Part shown: positions 1 to 10,800 of the stretch, one piece after another
Layout of the letters: each line of letters opens with the position of its first letter
Numbering within the stretch: position 1 is the first letter of the stretch
Assembly (NCBI RefSeq): GCF_001625195.1
Contig: NC_054390.1
Location: forward strand, 434,001-498,000
Source of the DNA: Drechmeria coniospora
Lineage: Eukaryota > Ascomycota > Sordariomycetes > Hypocreales > Ophiocordycipitaceae
DNA length: 64,000 bases
Direction of reading: 5' to 3'
The notes under the pieces: model-generated
The model's input: only the letters and a program-made list of their open reading frames with translations
Told to the model about the DNA's origin: nothing
Databases searched by the model: none
Made by a program: the position numbers and the translations under genes

Positions 1-2
1 CA

Positions 3-130
3 GGAACTGGTAGAACCAGAACGATTTTAATAGCAGAGCCAAGCACAACGCAACAAACGTTTAAAGGATTATATACAACAACTACTGCTATTGGAATAGA
101 TACCAGCACTGTTACGTTATTACTGTTACC
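3..130 (+). pseudogene. Adhesin N-terminal repeat fragment, cut by the window edge
   Basis: Read from base 3, this stretch gives the Thr/Ile/Val-rich pattern (EPSTTQQTF, then YTTTTAIG) that lies just after the leader exon in the adhesins at 35721 and 43712. It is only a fragment: the left part is outside the window, and an LTR-like sequence interrupts it on the right near base 137. Its value is comparative. It has CAA at the codon that is TAG in the 43712 gene, which supports that TAG being a derived nonsense change. No promoter or stop of its own can be assigned. Confidence 0.5.
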
Positions 131-136
131 TTCTCT

Positions 137-298
137 TGCAATTTGTATGCGCAAGAGGAGGTGGTAGCGGAAGTGTATCGCACGGACCAGGGAACCAATC
201 ACGCTGTTAGTAACAGCAAAATGGGTACCAGTTAGTAACTGGGTAAGAATGCAAACTTGGGGGTGCCAAATTATACAAACGAATGCGATTATTTTTCT
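137..298 (-). repeat. LTR-end fragment, inverted copy of 42925-43079
   Basis: The reverse complement matches 42925-43079, including the paired motifs around 'gttactaact' and 'ctgttactaacag' and the 'ccctggtccgtgcgat' segment. On the plus strand it begins TGCAATTTG, mirroring the AAATTGCA end of the LTR at 42491-43079. Only the terminal ~160 bp are present. It truncates the adhesin fragment to its left. Confidence 0.55.
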
Positions 299-566
299 AA
301 CTAAAGTGCAATGGAAGTACGGCTATTTACGTCTACAGAGTAGTACCTTGTAGGTCCAGATTGTGGGTGTGCAGTCGCACCATGGTTTGATTGCCCGTTT
401 GGTCGCACAATGGTTTGTTTGATTGCTGTTTCGGTCGCACAATGGTTTGATTGCCCGCAGTAGTACTGTGGGCTGGCAATGGCCAGTAGCGATTGAGAGA
501 ACGCAATTGGCATTCCGATCAATTGGCTCAAGTGGTCGACTGGATACTACGTGTACAAGTCGTATT
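299..566. repeat. Non-genic stretch with a short imperfect tandem repeat
   Basis: Bases 374-455 hold three imperfect copies of a ~30-bp unit built on 'tcgcacaatggtttgattg'. No gene is supported in the rest; open frames here are short and unlike known proteins. Confidence 0.4.
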
Positions 567-795
567 GTAGTAGTAAGTTGGCTGGTAGTAATACTATCGC
601 TAGTCGCTCCGAGTCGTAGATCGGAGAAATAGTATGTTGTATACTATCAGTCAACTCTGTATACTTACTTATACTCGAAGTATAGCATAGTATATTGGCT
701 AGCAGTAGTACTGCTAGCAGTTGCTACCATTAGCAGTAACAATAGGATAGTATCCTATTTGGGTAGTCTTACTAGTTTAAATACTAGTATTTTAA
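567..795 (-). mobile_element. R1 element, left inverted copy
   Basis: The reverse complement matches 1428-1664 over ~230 bp. Landmarks are TTAAAATACT at the inner end, 'taagactacccaaatagg', 'ggtagcaactgctagcagta' and the outer 'actactgccagccaa' block. Further partial copies are at 27319-27415 and 42271-42450, and the TTAAAATACT end is the sharp junction in every copy. This behaves like the terminal repeat of a mobile element. The family is not recognised. Confidence 0.6.
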
Positions 796-1427
796 CACCT
801 TCTAGGATAGATAAAACAGGAACAGTAGTAATCGTCGAACCAAAGTCAACATTTACCGGTCCATACAAAATTATAACTGGGAAGAGAACTGGATCAGTAA
901 GATCAACTATTACAATAGTACCAACAGGGACCTTAAAGACAGGAAATGTAATTATTATTGATTCTATATCAATAGTTTCTTTAACTAGTGGCTATGCTAC
1001 AGAGTTACCTCTTGGACCAATACCTGGTACAAGTTCGATTCTACTGTCGCCTGGATGCATAGGTAACTGTCCTACAAAGATAGTAATAACTGTAACGGGA
1101 GATTTATTACCGGGTCGACATTTGGGCCTACGGCAGGCACTAGTACCATTATTCTATCCTCTTGGTGCACGGGAGTATGCCCTACGAAGATTGTAGTTAC
1201 TACTACTGGTAATTTCGTTACAGAGATTCTTTTTGGACCCGCCCCTGGTACAAGTACAGTTCCGCCGTCGCCTGAATGCATAGGTTACTGCCCTACGAAG
1301 AGAGTAATAACTGTAACGGATGGATTCATTACCGAGTCGACATTTGGACCTAAGCGAGGCACTAGCACTATCCTTCCATTCTCTACATGTACGGGAGTCT
1401 GTCCTGTAAAGATTATAGTTACAACAT
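796..1427 (+). pseudogene. Adhesin repeat fragment enclosed by inverted R1 copies
   Basis: The plus strand encodes 'DKTGTVVIVEP'-type leader-proximal sequence, then C-x3-C repeats (GCIGNCPTK, CTGVCPTK, ECIGYCPTK) very close to those of the 43712-56228 gene. The frame breaks near 1110, where translation must shift to stay in the repeat pattern. There is no signal peptide, start or C-terminal domain. Both ends stop abruptly at the TTAAAATACT termini of R1, so this appears to be an internal piece of an adhesin captured between two inverted mobile repeats. Confidence 0.65.
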
Positions 1428-1664
1428 TTAAAATACTGGTATTTATACTAGTAAGACTACCCAAATAGGATACTATCATATTGTTGCTGCTAATGGTAGC
1501 AACTGCTAGCAGTACTACTGCTAGCCAATATACTATCTATACTTCGAGTATAAGTAAGTATATCGAGTTGACCAATAGTATACAACATACTACTTCTCCT
1601 TACTACGACACGGAGTGACTGGCGACAGTACTACTGCCAGCCAAACCACTACTACTATACGACC
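1428..1664 (+). mobile_element. R1 element, right copy
   Basis: Begins TTAAAATACTGGT and runs through the same landmarks as 567-795 in the opposite orientation, so the two form a long imperfect inverted repeat around the adhesin fragment. The outer end fades near 'actactactatacgac'. Confidence 0.6.
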
Positions 1665-1788
1665 AGCCAAGAGAAATAGGGTTGAAAAGAATTAGGACTA
1701 ACGTAGTATCTAAGTATATTACGAAGGTATTCGCTTCTTTTACTCCTCTGAAGCTCCTATATATACTATTTACTACTTATATACAGTC

Positions 1789-3665
1789 ATGAAGCAACAA
1801 ATCCCAATCCTTAGTATTCTGAGTCTACTTGCTGGAGTTCTCGGCCTTGCTCGAGGTGATGACTCTAATAAGAATGCTTATGGTTCGATGGTAGTTGTTG
1901 AGGAAATACTGTACCAGTACAGCTGTATGAGTACTAGTCTTACCGGGCCCTCGGAAAGCAGTAAGACGAGGTATATTCCCCTGATCCCAATTCGATAAGT
2001 CAGCTACATCTAGCAAAAGTGTATCCTGTTAATACAATGAAACAGGACGTATACTAAAACGGACCCCGGTCCGGTAAGCATATCGAGCGGCATAATAGCT
2101 ACAACAACAAGCGGGCTTGCGCCAGGTACTAGTACCATCCTACCACCACCTGGTTGCAGCTCGAATTGCGTCACTATAGTAATTGTAACCGTCCCCGTTA
2201 CAGCCGGTATTTTTATATATACAACAATTGGTCAGAGGCCCGGAACAACTACAATCTTACTATCGTCTGGATGCACTAAAGGCTGTGTAACAACTGTATT
2301 TATATACATAACTTGGATCCCGAGTAGCGCCTCTACTAGTAGTCATGTAACGCATTTTACTGGCGGACCAATACCTGGTACTACTACAATTTCACCATCA
2401 GCTGGGTGTATTGCCAACTGCCTAACTACTATTATAATTACACAGACTAGCGATACTGTAATAGGAACTACTACTGGACAAACAGCTGGTACTACTACGA
2501 TTCCGCCATCGGCAGGATGCACTACCAACTGCCTAACTACTGTTTAAATTATACAGACTGTCGGTACGGCAACAGAAACAGTTCCTGGCCCAACACCTAG
2601 TACTAGTACAATAACGCCAGCAGCTGGATGTACCGCCAACTGCATTAATACAGTCAGAATTATAACAACTCCGGCAAGCGTCTTTACATTGCAATTTACT
2701 AGCGGACCAACACCTGCATTAGCTGGGTGCAAAAGTAACTGCCTAACTACTATTCTAATAACACAAACTGGTAGTTCTATAACAGAAACTACTACTGGAC
2801 TAACAGCTGGTACTACTACGATTCCGCCATCGGCTGGATGCACTACCAACTGCCTAACTACTGTTCGAAATATACAGACTGTCGGTACAGTAACAGAAAC
2901 AGTTCCTGGCCCAACGCCTGGCACTTATACCAAAACGCCAGTAGCTGGGTGTACCGCCAACTGTACTACTACTATCAGAATTATAACGACTGGCGTCTTT
3001 GTAACAGAAAGTACTACTGGGCCATCAGCTGGTACCACTTCGATTCCGCCATCGACTGGATGCACTGCCAACTGCCTAACTACCGTTAGAATTACAGAGG
3101 CTAGTGGAAATGTAACGCCTACGAATACTAGATCAGCAGTAGCGTCTCAACAACAGTTCCTGTTCCGGAAGGAGCGTGTATACTGTCTACACTACAACCA
3201 TCATGTGCACCTAGCAAACCATCTGGATTTAAGGTATTCCACCATGCAAACGAAAACAGTGCTGCTGGCCTCGGTTCTGTCAGTGGACGCGGTGCAAACA
3301 GCTATCTGAACAAAACTCGAATTGCAGAACGGCTCACCAACAGGGTCTCATTCGGATCAATTGCATTATTCAGCGTCCCAGTAAATACAGATAGCTTTGC
3401 ATTTATTTATCAAGGCTACTATGTACCACCGACGACTGGAATATATACGTTGTGTATAATTGTTGAATATGGGGCCTACTTTTTCCTTGGCGATGGGAAC
3501 GCGTTCGATTGTGATGGAGGTATTATCAATCCGGATTCGATGCCACTTATTGAAAATTTCTATCCCAAGCCGAAGAAATGTGTTACCAAGAAGTTAACGG
3601 CCGGTTTTGCCTACCCCTTCCGCTATATTTACGGCCAGATTATAGCCGGACCGTATTACAACTAA
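1789..3665 (+). pseudogene. GLEYA-type adhesin, short paralogue, broken
   Basis: Predicted secreted cell-surface adhesin. The ATG follows a TATATATA run at 1758-1765. Exon 1 (1789-1970) encodes a signal peptide (MKQQIPILSILSLLAGVLGL) and a diverged leader module (MVVVEEILYQYSC). A phase-2 intron at 1971-2045 (GTATAT..ACAG) rejoins at Arg^Thr-Tyr-Thr, as in the other family members. Exon 2 has about nine C-x3-C Thr-rich repeats (GCTTNCLTT and variants). A TAA at 2545-2547 replaces the Arg codon found in a neighbouring repeat. The frame then shifts near 3130-3150 into a ~170-residue GLEYA-like lectin domain (YQGYYVPPTTGIYTL, LGDGNAFDC) ending at 3665. An unseen second intron could explain the shift but not the TAA. 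Known for the family: GLEYA domains bind surface glycans. Function here is inferred, and the locus is probably silent. Confidence 0.7.
1971..2045 (+). other. Predicted intron in the 1789 adhesin
   Basis: 75 nt, GTATAT donor, AACAG acceptor, TTAATAC-like branch site. Phase 2, giving AG+G = Arg followed by TYT, the same junction as the introns at 18851-18913, 35508-35566 and 43867-43928. Confidence 0.65.
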
Positions 3666-3743
3666 TTTACCGTTTCACTACGAGGCCAAACTGTTATTGA
3701 ACCTAGTGACGCTTCGCCTGATCAGCATCCGAAGGGTATTATA

Positions 3744-4028
3744 CTATTGCAACTTTAGACATGACTGCGCCTCCTGCAGTCGCGACTGTACGTTGTCGCG
3801 CAGGGCCATCCAGGGTATAACTACGATTGTCACCCCGGCGTCCTGTACCAACGCGCCGACCATGAACAGCAGGCTCTTGCCGGAGCCAGTGCCGAGTACG
3901 ACGATGAGCTGGTCCGGTGAGTCTGGCGTCAGTATGGCTGTAGCTGCAGCGCGCTGGCCGGGCGTACGGAACTCGAGCGGGACGATGTACGTTGCAGGCG
4001 GCACAGCATCAGTGCTTGCACCCAGCAC
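3744..4028 (-). pseudogene. Truncated RecQ-type (telomere-linked-like) helicase fragment
   Basis: The minus strand encodes the first part of a superfamily-2 helicase core. A Q-motif-like start (FRTPGQRAAATAIL) is followed by Walker A 'VVLGTGSGKSLLFMV' and motif Ia 'TIVVIPWMALRDNVQSRL'; the frame ends soon after, before the DEAD/H box. This matches the style of the RecQ-like helicases that are common in fungal subtelomeres and some mobile elements. All catalytic motifs after Ia are missing, and the N-terminal side runs into the minisatellite at 4030, so it is a remnant and cannot be an active ATPase. Assignment to the telomere-linked subgroup is inferred from the motifs and the setting. Confidence 0.6.
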
Positions 4029-5732
4029 GGCATCAACAGCAAGGAGTGCATTCAGACAGCATCAACAGCAAGGAGTGCATTCGGACAGCATCAACAGCAA
4101 GGAGTGCATTCGGACAGCATCAACAGCAAGGAGAGCACCGTCCAGCACCGTCCTTGCAAGGGGCGCAGCATCAGTGCTTGCAACGAGCGCACCGTCCAGT
4201 GGCGGCGCTTGCAAGGCGTGCGGCATCAGGGCACCGTCCAGCACGGCGGGGTGGCAAAAATGTCGATTCAATCTGCACGAGCGACGGCACCAAAGCTGCG
4301 TCGTCATTTTTGTCAAGCGACAACACAGCACCAGTGCTTGTGCGCCAGCGCTTGTCGGTCGGTGCTTGTCAGTCGGTGCTTGTCAGTCGGTGCTTGTCAG
4401 TCGATGCTTGTCAGTCGATGCTTGTCAGTTGTTGGTTCGGTTCTGGGGGAAACTGGGAACAAGAGATCTCTTTTCATGGATTCAATTTGGTATGAAAGGA
4501 GGGAAAAGAGGCTGCCCTTGAGCGGCCACGTTTATCCTCTCTGTAATCGTGCCCCACACGATTACGTGATCCTAGTCTACTATTGGCCACGATATACATA
4601 TAGCACACATCAGTCATTGCTTGTCAGTCGGTGCTTGTCAGTCAGTGCTTGTCAGTCTTGTCAGTCAGTGCTTGTCAGTCAGTGCTTGTACAGCATCAGG
4701 GCTTTCGAGCGGCGCAGCATCAAGGCTTGCACGTGACGCAGCATCAGTGCTTGGGGTGGTGCAGCGTCAGTGCTTGCTAGCGACGCGGCATCAGCGCTTG
4801 CAGGTGGCCGAGCATCAGTGCTTGCAAATGTTCCAGCATCAATCAGTGCTGGCAAGCGGCACAGGATCGGTGGTTGAGAGTGGCACAGTATCAGCGCTTG
4901 CAATGGCCCAGCATCAATCAGTGCTTGTAAGCGGCACAATGTCAGCACTCGCAAGCGGCACAGCATCGGTGCTTGCAGGCAGTCTTGGGTGCTCGCAGCA
5001 CAGCGTCAGTGCTTGCAAGCGGCACAGTGTCGGTACTTGAGAGTGGCACAGTATCGGTGCTTGCAAGCAGTACTTATGTGCTCGTCGCGCAGTATCAGCG
5101 CTTGCAAGCGGCACAGCATCAGTGCTTGCAAGCGGCACAGTATCGGTGCTTGAAAGCGGCACAGTATCGGTGCTGAAAGTGGCACAGGCATCGGTGCATG
5201 CAGGCAGCACTTGAGTGCTCTCAGCACTGTATCAGTGGTTGCAGGTGGCACTGCATCAGTGCTTGCAGCATCAGCTTGCAGGTGGCACAGCGTCAGTGCT
5301 TGCAGCATCAGCTTGCATCCAGCATAGCTTCAGTGCTTGCAGCATCAGTGCTTGCAGGTGGCACAGCATCAGTGCTTGCAGCAACAGTGCTTGCAGCATC
5401 AGCTTGCATCCAGCACAGCTTCAGTGCTTGCAGCATCAGTGCTTGCAGGTGGCACAGCATCAGTGCTTGCAGCATCAGCTTGCACCCAGCACAGCTTCAG
5501 TGCTTGCAGCATCAGTGCTTGCAGGTGGCACAGCATCAGTGCTTGCAGCAACAGCTTGCATCCAGCACAGCTTCAGTGCTTGCAGCTTCAGTGCTTGCAG
5601 CATCAGCTTGCACCCAGCACAGCATCAGTCCTTGCAGCATCAGCTTGCACCCAGCACAGCATCAGTCCTTGCAGCATCAGCTTGCACCCAGCACAGCTTC
5701 AGCGCCTGCAGCATCAGTGCTTGCACCCGGCA
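4027..5732. repeat. Complex minisatellite (TGCTTG/CATCAG families)
   Basis: Several linked arrays are visible: a 29-bp unit starting 'gcatcaacagcaaggagtg' (about 4 copies, 4047-4134); a 14-bp unit 'cttgtcagtcggtg' (4340-4430 and again 4615-4690); and longer units built on 'cagcatcagtgcttgca' with 'ggtggcacag', 'agcggcacag' or 'cccagcacag' spacers (4690-5732). Stops are rare in several frames because the unit lacks them, which yields long Ser/Ala/Cys/Gln-rich open frames that should not be read as genes. Related arrays are at 30290-30424 and 56410-57190. Confidence 0.8.
4430..4600 (+). repeat. R2 dispersed repeat, copy 1
   Basis: Core 'aacaagagatctctttt' followed by 'ttggtatgaaaggaggga' and an end near 'tacgtgatcctagtc'. 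It recurs at 6255-6460, 30823-31045 and 36412-36560. Possibly a fragment of a retroelement end; the family is not recognised. Confidence 0.55.
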
Positions 5733-5964
5733 CACCACTACCTATTCCACAACTACCAAGACGAAGATGGCAGTTTCATCAACTACCCGCCGCTACCCGG
5801 ATACAACAGCTTCAGCGACAAGTCGCAACTACTGTTACGGGGCGCTGTAAGACCAGGGACCGCTCGTATTTGTCATGCTCAACTTTCCATGTCTCTTTCA
5901 CTATGAATGTACAATCGTTGTCCGCGTTCTTATACTTTGCGCACTAGCGCCCATGACTTGGCAA

Positions 5965-6137
5965 TGTTGCACGTGACATGTTGGCGTTGCACGTGACATG
6001 ATGGCGCTGCACGTGACATGTTGGCGCTGCACGTGACATGTGGGCGTTGCACGTGACATGCTGGCGTTGCACGTGACACATTGGCGGTGCACGTGACAGG
6101 TTGGCGTTGCACGTGACATGCTGACGCTGCACGTGAT
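5965..6137 (+). promoter_or_regulatory. Array of nine CACGTG (E-box) sites at 20-bp spacing
   Basis: CACGTG occurs at 5970, 5990, 6010, 6030, 6050, 6070, 6090, 6110 and 6130, exactly 20 bp apart. The first eight are CACGTGAC (reverse complement GTCACGTG) and the ninth is CACGTGAT. GTCACGTG is the classical Cbf1/bHLH recognition site. The homologous segment at 30675-30705 has only two decayed units. A regulatory role is inferred; a plain 20-bp minisatellite is the alternative. Confidence 0.55.
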
Positions 6138-6254
6138 GATGCAGGCTCGCTCATTTGGGGCGCCGACTTCATTGCAGCGAGCCGTTGCTTGGGCAGCGCC
6201 CAAAGAACATACGGGGTGTAACCGCCACAACTACAGCCCAAATACAACGCCTGT

Positions 6255-6460
6255 TGCTTCGGTTCGGCGGGAAACTGGTAACAAGAGATCTCTTTCAATC
6301 AATCAAATTGGTACAAAGGGAGGAAAAGCAGGTTGCAGTGACGCAATCAACTTATCCCCTCTTTAGCGCCGCGTGTGCTTACGTAATCCTAGTGAGGGAG
6401 GTTCTTGGATCCAATAGGCACACGGGTACCCGTGCATCCAAGTAATATTACAATCATAGG
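6255..6460 (+). repeat. R2 dispersed repeat, copy 2
   Basis: Same core as 4430-4600, 'aacaagagatctctttcaat' then 'aaattggtacaaagggagga', ending with 'cttacgtaatcctagt', 'ttggatccaatagg' and 'cacgggtacccgtgcatcc'. It lies inside the 5733-6545 duplicate. Confidence 0.6.
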
Positions 6461-6545
6461 AATATTACAATCATATTATGTAAGCGCTTTTTACTCTTAG
6501 TATTTGAGTTCGCTAGAGTACAGCACTATACGCAGTTGGGTGTAT

Positions 6546-7171
6546 AATAGCTCAGGTTAACAATAGTGTAAATATCCATTGAAACCGTTGTATTCCTGTA
6601 ACTCCTAGATTGTTGTTGTAACTAATTGACTACCGTAACTGGTTAGGCAAGGATAGTAGGAAGTATACTTTTATAGATGCTGCTTAGAAATATCCATGCA
6701 TTTTTAATAGTATCGACCCTGTAAGATAGCTAGCTTCTTATGCAAAACGGAACCTATTGCATAAGAAGCCATCTACTGCAATGCGTAGGATTACTTGTAT
6801 CTATCTTTTTGTATTGCATTGGCGCCAACGTTTTATAGTCGGGCGTCATGGCGCGCTAGACGAAAAGTCGTATGAATAGACAAAACGGTTCGTATAATTA
6901 GGAATACTCTTAAATAAACCGTTTCGTCATGACTGCGGCCCTGTACCACTAGTGGTGACTTTTTACATGGTAGGTTAGTGCCCTTGTTCTTGATATCCCG
7001 TACAAGTCGTGGGCCGAAATCCGAGTAATGTACTTTACTGGGTAGAATTGGATAGCAACAATAATGCCGCGGCCAATAAGGCTATTGTCACAATATGTAG
7101 GAACTTAGTGTGGCGTCACATTTTTAAGTGCCACAGCTATCAATTTTAGCTGTATTGGACATTTCAAACGG
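6546..7171. other. AT-rich spacer with a perfect 13-bp stem-loop
   Basis: No gene is supported. GCTTCTTATGCAA at 6733-6745 is the exact reverse complement of 6757-6769, with an 11-nt loop. A second loose dyad is 'acggtt' near 6893 against 'aaccgt' near 6920. No RNA family is recognised. Confidence 0.35.
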
Positions 7172-7465
7172 TTAGCTTGCAGTTGTGATTTTTCCTTGTC
7201 CATACAATTGTAGGGATGACTCCAGGTCACCCCATTCTTTTTGCGTCATATATACACTGTACATATCCAATACACTGGTAGTAGGAAAAAGCTGGGTAAA
7301 TCCGTCGTCGTAGGTAACTTGTTGACGGGTTGTGCATGCCGGGTTACGGCGCAATGTAACTGTTGTATTTAGGTTGTAGTTACGGTTTGACTGACGCAAC
7401 TGTTCCGGAAGGTCGATGCTTCTATATCCATATCCATATGGATACAAGGTTTCCAACGGAATCAA
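7172..7465 (-). pseudogene. Unrecognised coding-like remnant
   Basis: An open minus-strand stretch reads 'YGYGYRSIDLPEQL', then 'NTTVTLRRNPACTT' and 'SVLDMYSVYMTQKEW', ending in a stop at 7172. It has no ATG near its start. Just upstream, in another frame, 'WGFGYFEGQVPITAVCGI' also looks coding, which would suggest one gene broken by a frameshift near 7440. No family is recognised and no function can be given. Confidence 0.25.
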
Positions 7466-7812
7466 CTACAATTCCACATACAGCTGTGATAGGTACTTGA
7501 CCTTCAAAATAACCAAAGCCCCACTTAGCCCAAGTCGGAGCTTTTCTTAGGATACTCTTGTTACGAAGCACGTTCTACGCACGTTCCAGATGGCCTTTGC
7601 ACATACTCAGATGCCCCTCGACCTTCGTTCGATATGTGTATTTAGATACGAGGAACCTAGGTGCAGGGTAGCAGTTCCTTCCACCACTATGCTATAGTCA
7701 TGTGACGCATTCAGTGCTCTGGTCACACTCATTTCTCAAATCTCTCCTAGTAAACAATCATTTTACCTACATCGCGCTCAACCTCGTTTGTGCATTGTCC
7801 TGTCAAAAAGAG

Positions 7813-10800
7813 CTATGGTGGAAACACCAGTTTGCAACCAGGTGGATACATCTGCCCCGGAAAGGTATTAGTTGCTGCCTTACCGGGCGCTTGGATGGTC
7901 ATTTCGAGTGCCGAAAATGCCTGCCAATTGCCCATGACAAGTCTGATGGGGTACAGCAGGCCCTGAATCATATTGGCAGTGCTGCATTTAACAGGATTGT
8001 TGAAGAACCCCCCTACGCCGGTTACTATAAAAGCCTCGCCCACGAGCACAACATCACGGGTCATGCAATCGAATGCGCTACCCTGCCCCAAAAACAAATC
8101 AACTTCGTTGTCTGCCGATACACAAAACCGGTAATCGCCGGTGATATTTGGTTGATAAAAGCCTTCATATACGATGGTGAAGTTATTGGCGTCGACAGTC
8201 ATGTTGCCGGCGTTAATCGTTCTTGTCCATCCGACCCAGTAAGGGTTATTGATATTTCCATCTGGGTATACAGCCGGAAATCCTGCCGTATTGCCGAGAG
8301 AATCCTGAGGGAAGTAGGTTTGGTTGGTGGAAGAAGTGGAGAGTGGACTAAGTGGTAAGTAATAATTAGGTGATACTATCTGATTATTACTAAACCCATT
8401 GCTACGGGGAATGGCGTAGTTTTTATAAGATGAAACTTTCATGCCAGTAGCTCCGCATTCTGGAGTAACACTTGGGCAGGGCTGGACCGGCGTCACCGTT
8501 GTGATGACCGTCGTCGTGCAGGGGCGAGTGCAACCGGACCGCGGCGGGATGGTCGTCGCGCCCGTAGCCGTACCAATTACCGTGCTCGTCGTCGCCGTAT
8601 CGGGCGGCAGCGTGACGATGACACTCGTCGTGCAGGGGTTCGTACAGTCTGATGGCGGTGTAATGGTCGTCGTGCCTCGCACCGTTCCGGAAACCGTGGT
8701 GGTTACAATCGAATTAGGAACCGAAGTCACGATAACGCTGGTGGTGCAAGGGTGCGTACAGTCGGGCGGCGGTGTAATGGTCATCGTTCCGGGCACCGTG
8801 CCGGGAACCGTCGTGGTTACAGCCGTATTAGGAACCGAGGTCACGATAATGCTAGTGGTGCAAGGATGCGTACAGTTAGGTGGCGGTGTAATGGTCGTCG
8901 TCCCGGGCACCATGCCCGTAACCGTTATCGTCACGGCAGTATCAGGAACAGTAGTCACGATGACACTCGTAGTGCAAGGATGGGTGCAATCCGCCGGCGG
9001 CGTAATGGTTTTTGTACCAGCCACTGTTCCTGGCACCGTCGTGGTAATAGCAGTATCGGGAACCGTAGTCACGATAACACTTGTAGTGCAAGGATGGGTG
9101 CAATCCGCCGGCGGCGCAAGCGTTGACGTGCCGGCCACCGGTCCTGGTACAGTCATAGTAACGGCGACGTCGGGAACTGTAGTCACGATAACACTTGTAG
9201 TGCAGGGATGGGTGCAATCTGCCGGCGGCGTAAGAGTTGTCGTGCCGGCAACCGTTCCTGGCACTGTTGTGGTAATAGCAGCATCGGGTACCGTAGTCAC
9301 GATAACACTTGTAGTGCAAGGATGGGTGCAATCCGCCGGCGGCGTAAGAGTTTTCGTGCCGGCCACTGTTCCTGGCACCGTCGTGGTAATAGCAGCATCG
9401 GGAACCGTAGTTACGATAACACTTGTAGTGCAAGGACGGGTGCAATCCGCCGGCGGCGGAAGCGTTGACGTGCCGGCCACCGTTCCTGGTACAGTCAGGG
9501 TGACGGCGACGTCGGGAACTGTAGTTACGATGACACTTGTGGTGCAGGGATGGGTGCAACCTGCCGGCGGCATAATAGTTGTCGTACCGGCAACAGTTCC
9601 TGGCACCGTCGTGGTAATAGCAGCATCGGGAACCGTAGTTACGATAACACTGGTAGTGCAAGGATGGGTGCAATCCGTCGGTGGCGGAAGTGTTGTCGTG
9701 CCTGCCACCGTTCCTGGTACCGTCATAGTAACAGCAGCATCGGGAACTGTAGTTACGATGACACTTGTGGTGCAAGGATGAGTGCAATCCGCTGGTGGCG
9801 GAAGAGTTATCGTGCCGGCCACCGTTCCTGGCACCGTCGTAGTAACAGCAGCATCGGGAACTGTAGTCACGATAACACGTGTGGTGCAAGGATGGGTGCA
9901 ATCCGTCGGTGGCGGAAGGGTTGTAGTACCGGCCACCGTTCCTGGTACAGTCGAAGTTATGACTACATCAGGGACAGTGGTCACAATGACGCTCGTGGTG
10001 CACGGGTGCGTGCAGTCGGCTGCTGGCGTAATTGTCGACGTTCCAACTATTGATCCACGTATCGTCGTCGTTACAACCACATCACTAGGCTGGATGACTA
10101 TGACACTCGTTGTGCAAGGATGCATGCAATCGACTGGTGGAGTAATCGTCGATGTTCCGTAAACAGTTCCAGTAATAACTGTTGTGGTTACAGCCGTATC
10201 TGTTAGAGGAGTGGTGATAATAACGGTTATAATACAGTTGCTCGTGCAGCTTGGCAGAGGCGTCATCGTCGTTGTGCCAGCTATGGGGCCAGGAGTCGTA
10301 ACTGTAGTAATCCCAACAGAAGGAATTGTAACGATAACGGTCGTAACGCATCCTATAATGCATCCGGGGAGGGGAGGTATCGTCGTTGTACCCGCGGCTG
10401 ACCCTGGGGTTGAAATTGTAACAACTCCAGCGGTAACGGTAACAATAACACTCGTAATGCAGTTAGATGTACATCCAGAGAGCGGCGGAATCGTAGTTGT
10501 ACCCGCTACGAGACCAGGAGTCGTAACTGTAGTAATACCTCCAGCAGGAGTCGTTACAATGACAGTCGTAATACAGTTAGAGGTACATCCAGAAAGCGGC
10601 GGAATTGTAATTGTACCCGCTATGAGACCAGGAGTCGTAACTGTAGTGATACCTCTAGCAGGAGTCGTTACAACAACACTTGTAATACAGTTAGAGGTAC
10701 ATCCAGGGAGCGGCGAAATCGTAGTTGTACCCGCTACTGGTCCAGGAGTTGTAACTGTAGTGATACCACCAACAGGAGTCGTTACAATAACACTCGTAAT

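Larger units (their letters stand above)
5733..6545 (+). repeat. Segmental duplicate of 30421-31098
   Basis: Collinear with 30421-31098: 'cactacctattccacaac', 'tacccggatacaacag', 'cagcgagccgttgcttgg', the R2 core, and 'tacgcagttg' at the right end. The copy here is longer mainly because the CACGTG array is expanded. Confidence 0.65.

Noticed and set aside
5198..5947. Ser/Ala/Gln-rich proteins in several frames of the minisatellite
   Set aside because: Three overlapping frames are open for the same reason (no stop in the repeat unit), and none has a start context or homology.
5965..6137. CRISPR-like array
   Set aside because: Spacers are only a few bases and similar to each other, and the organism is a fungus; it is a 20-bp tandem repeat.
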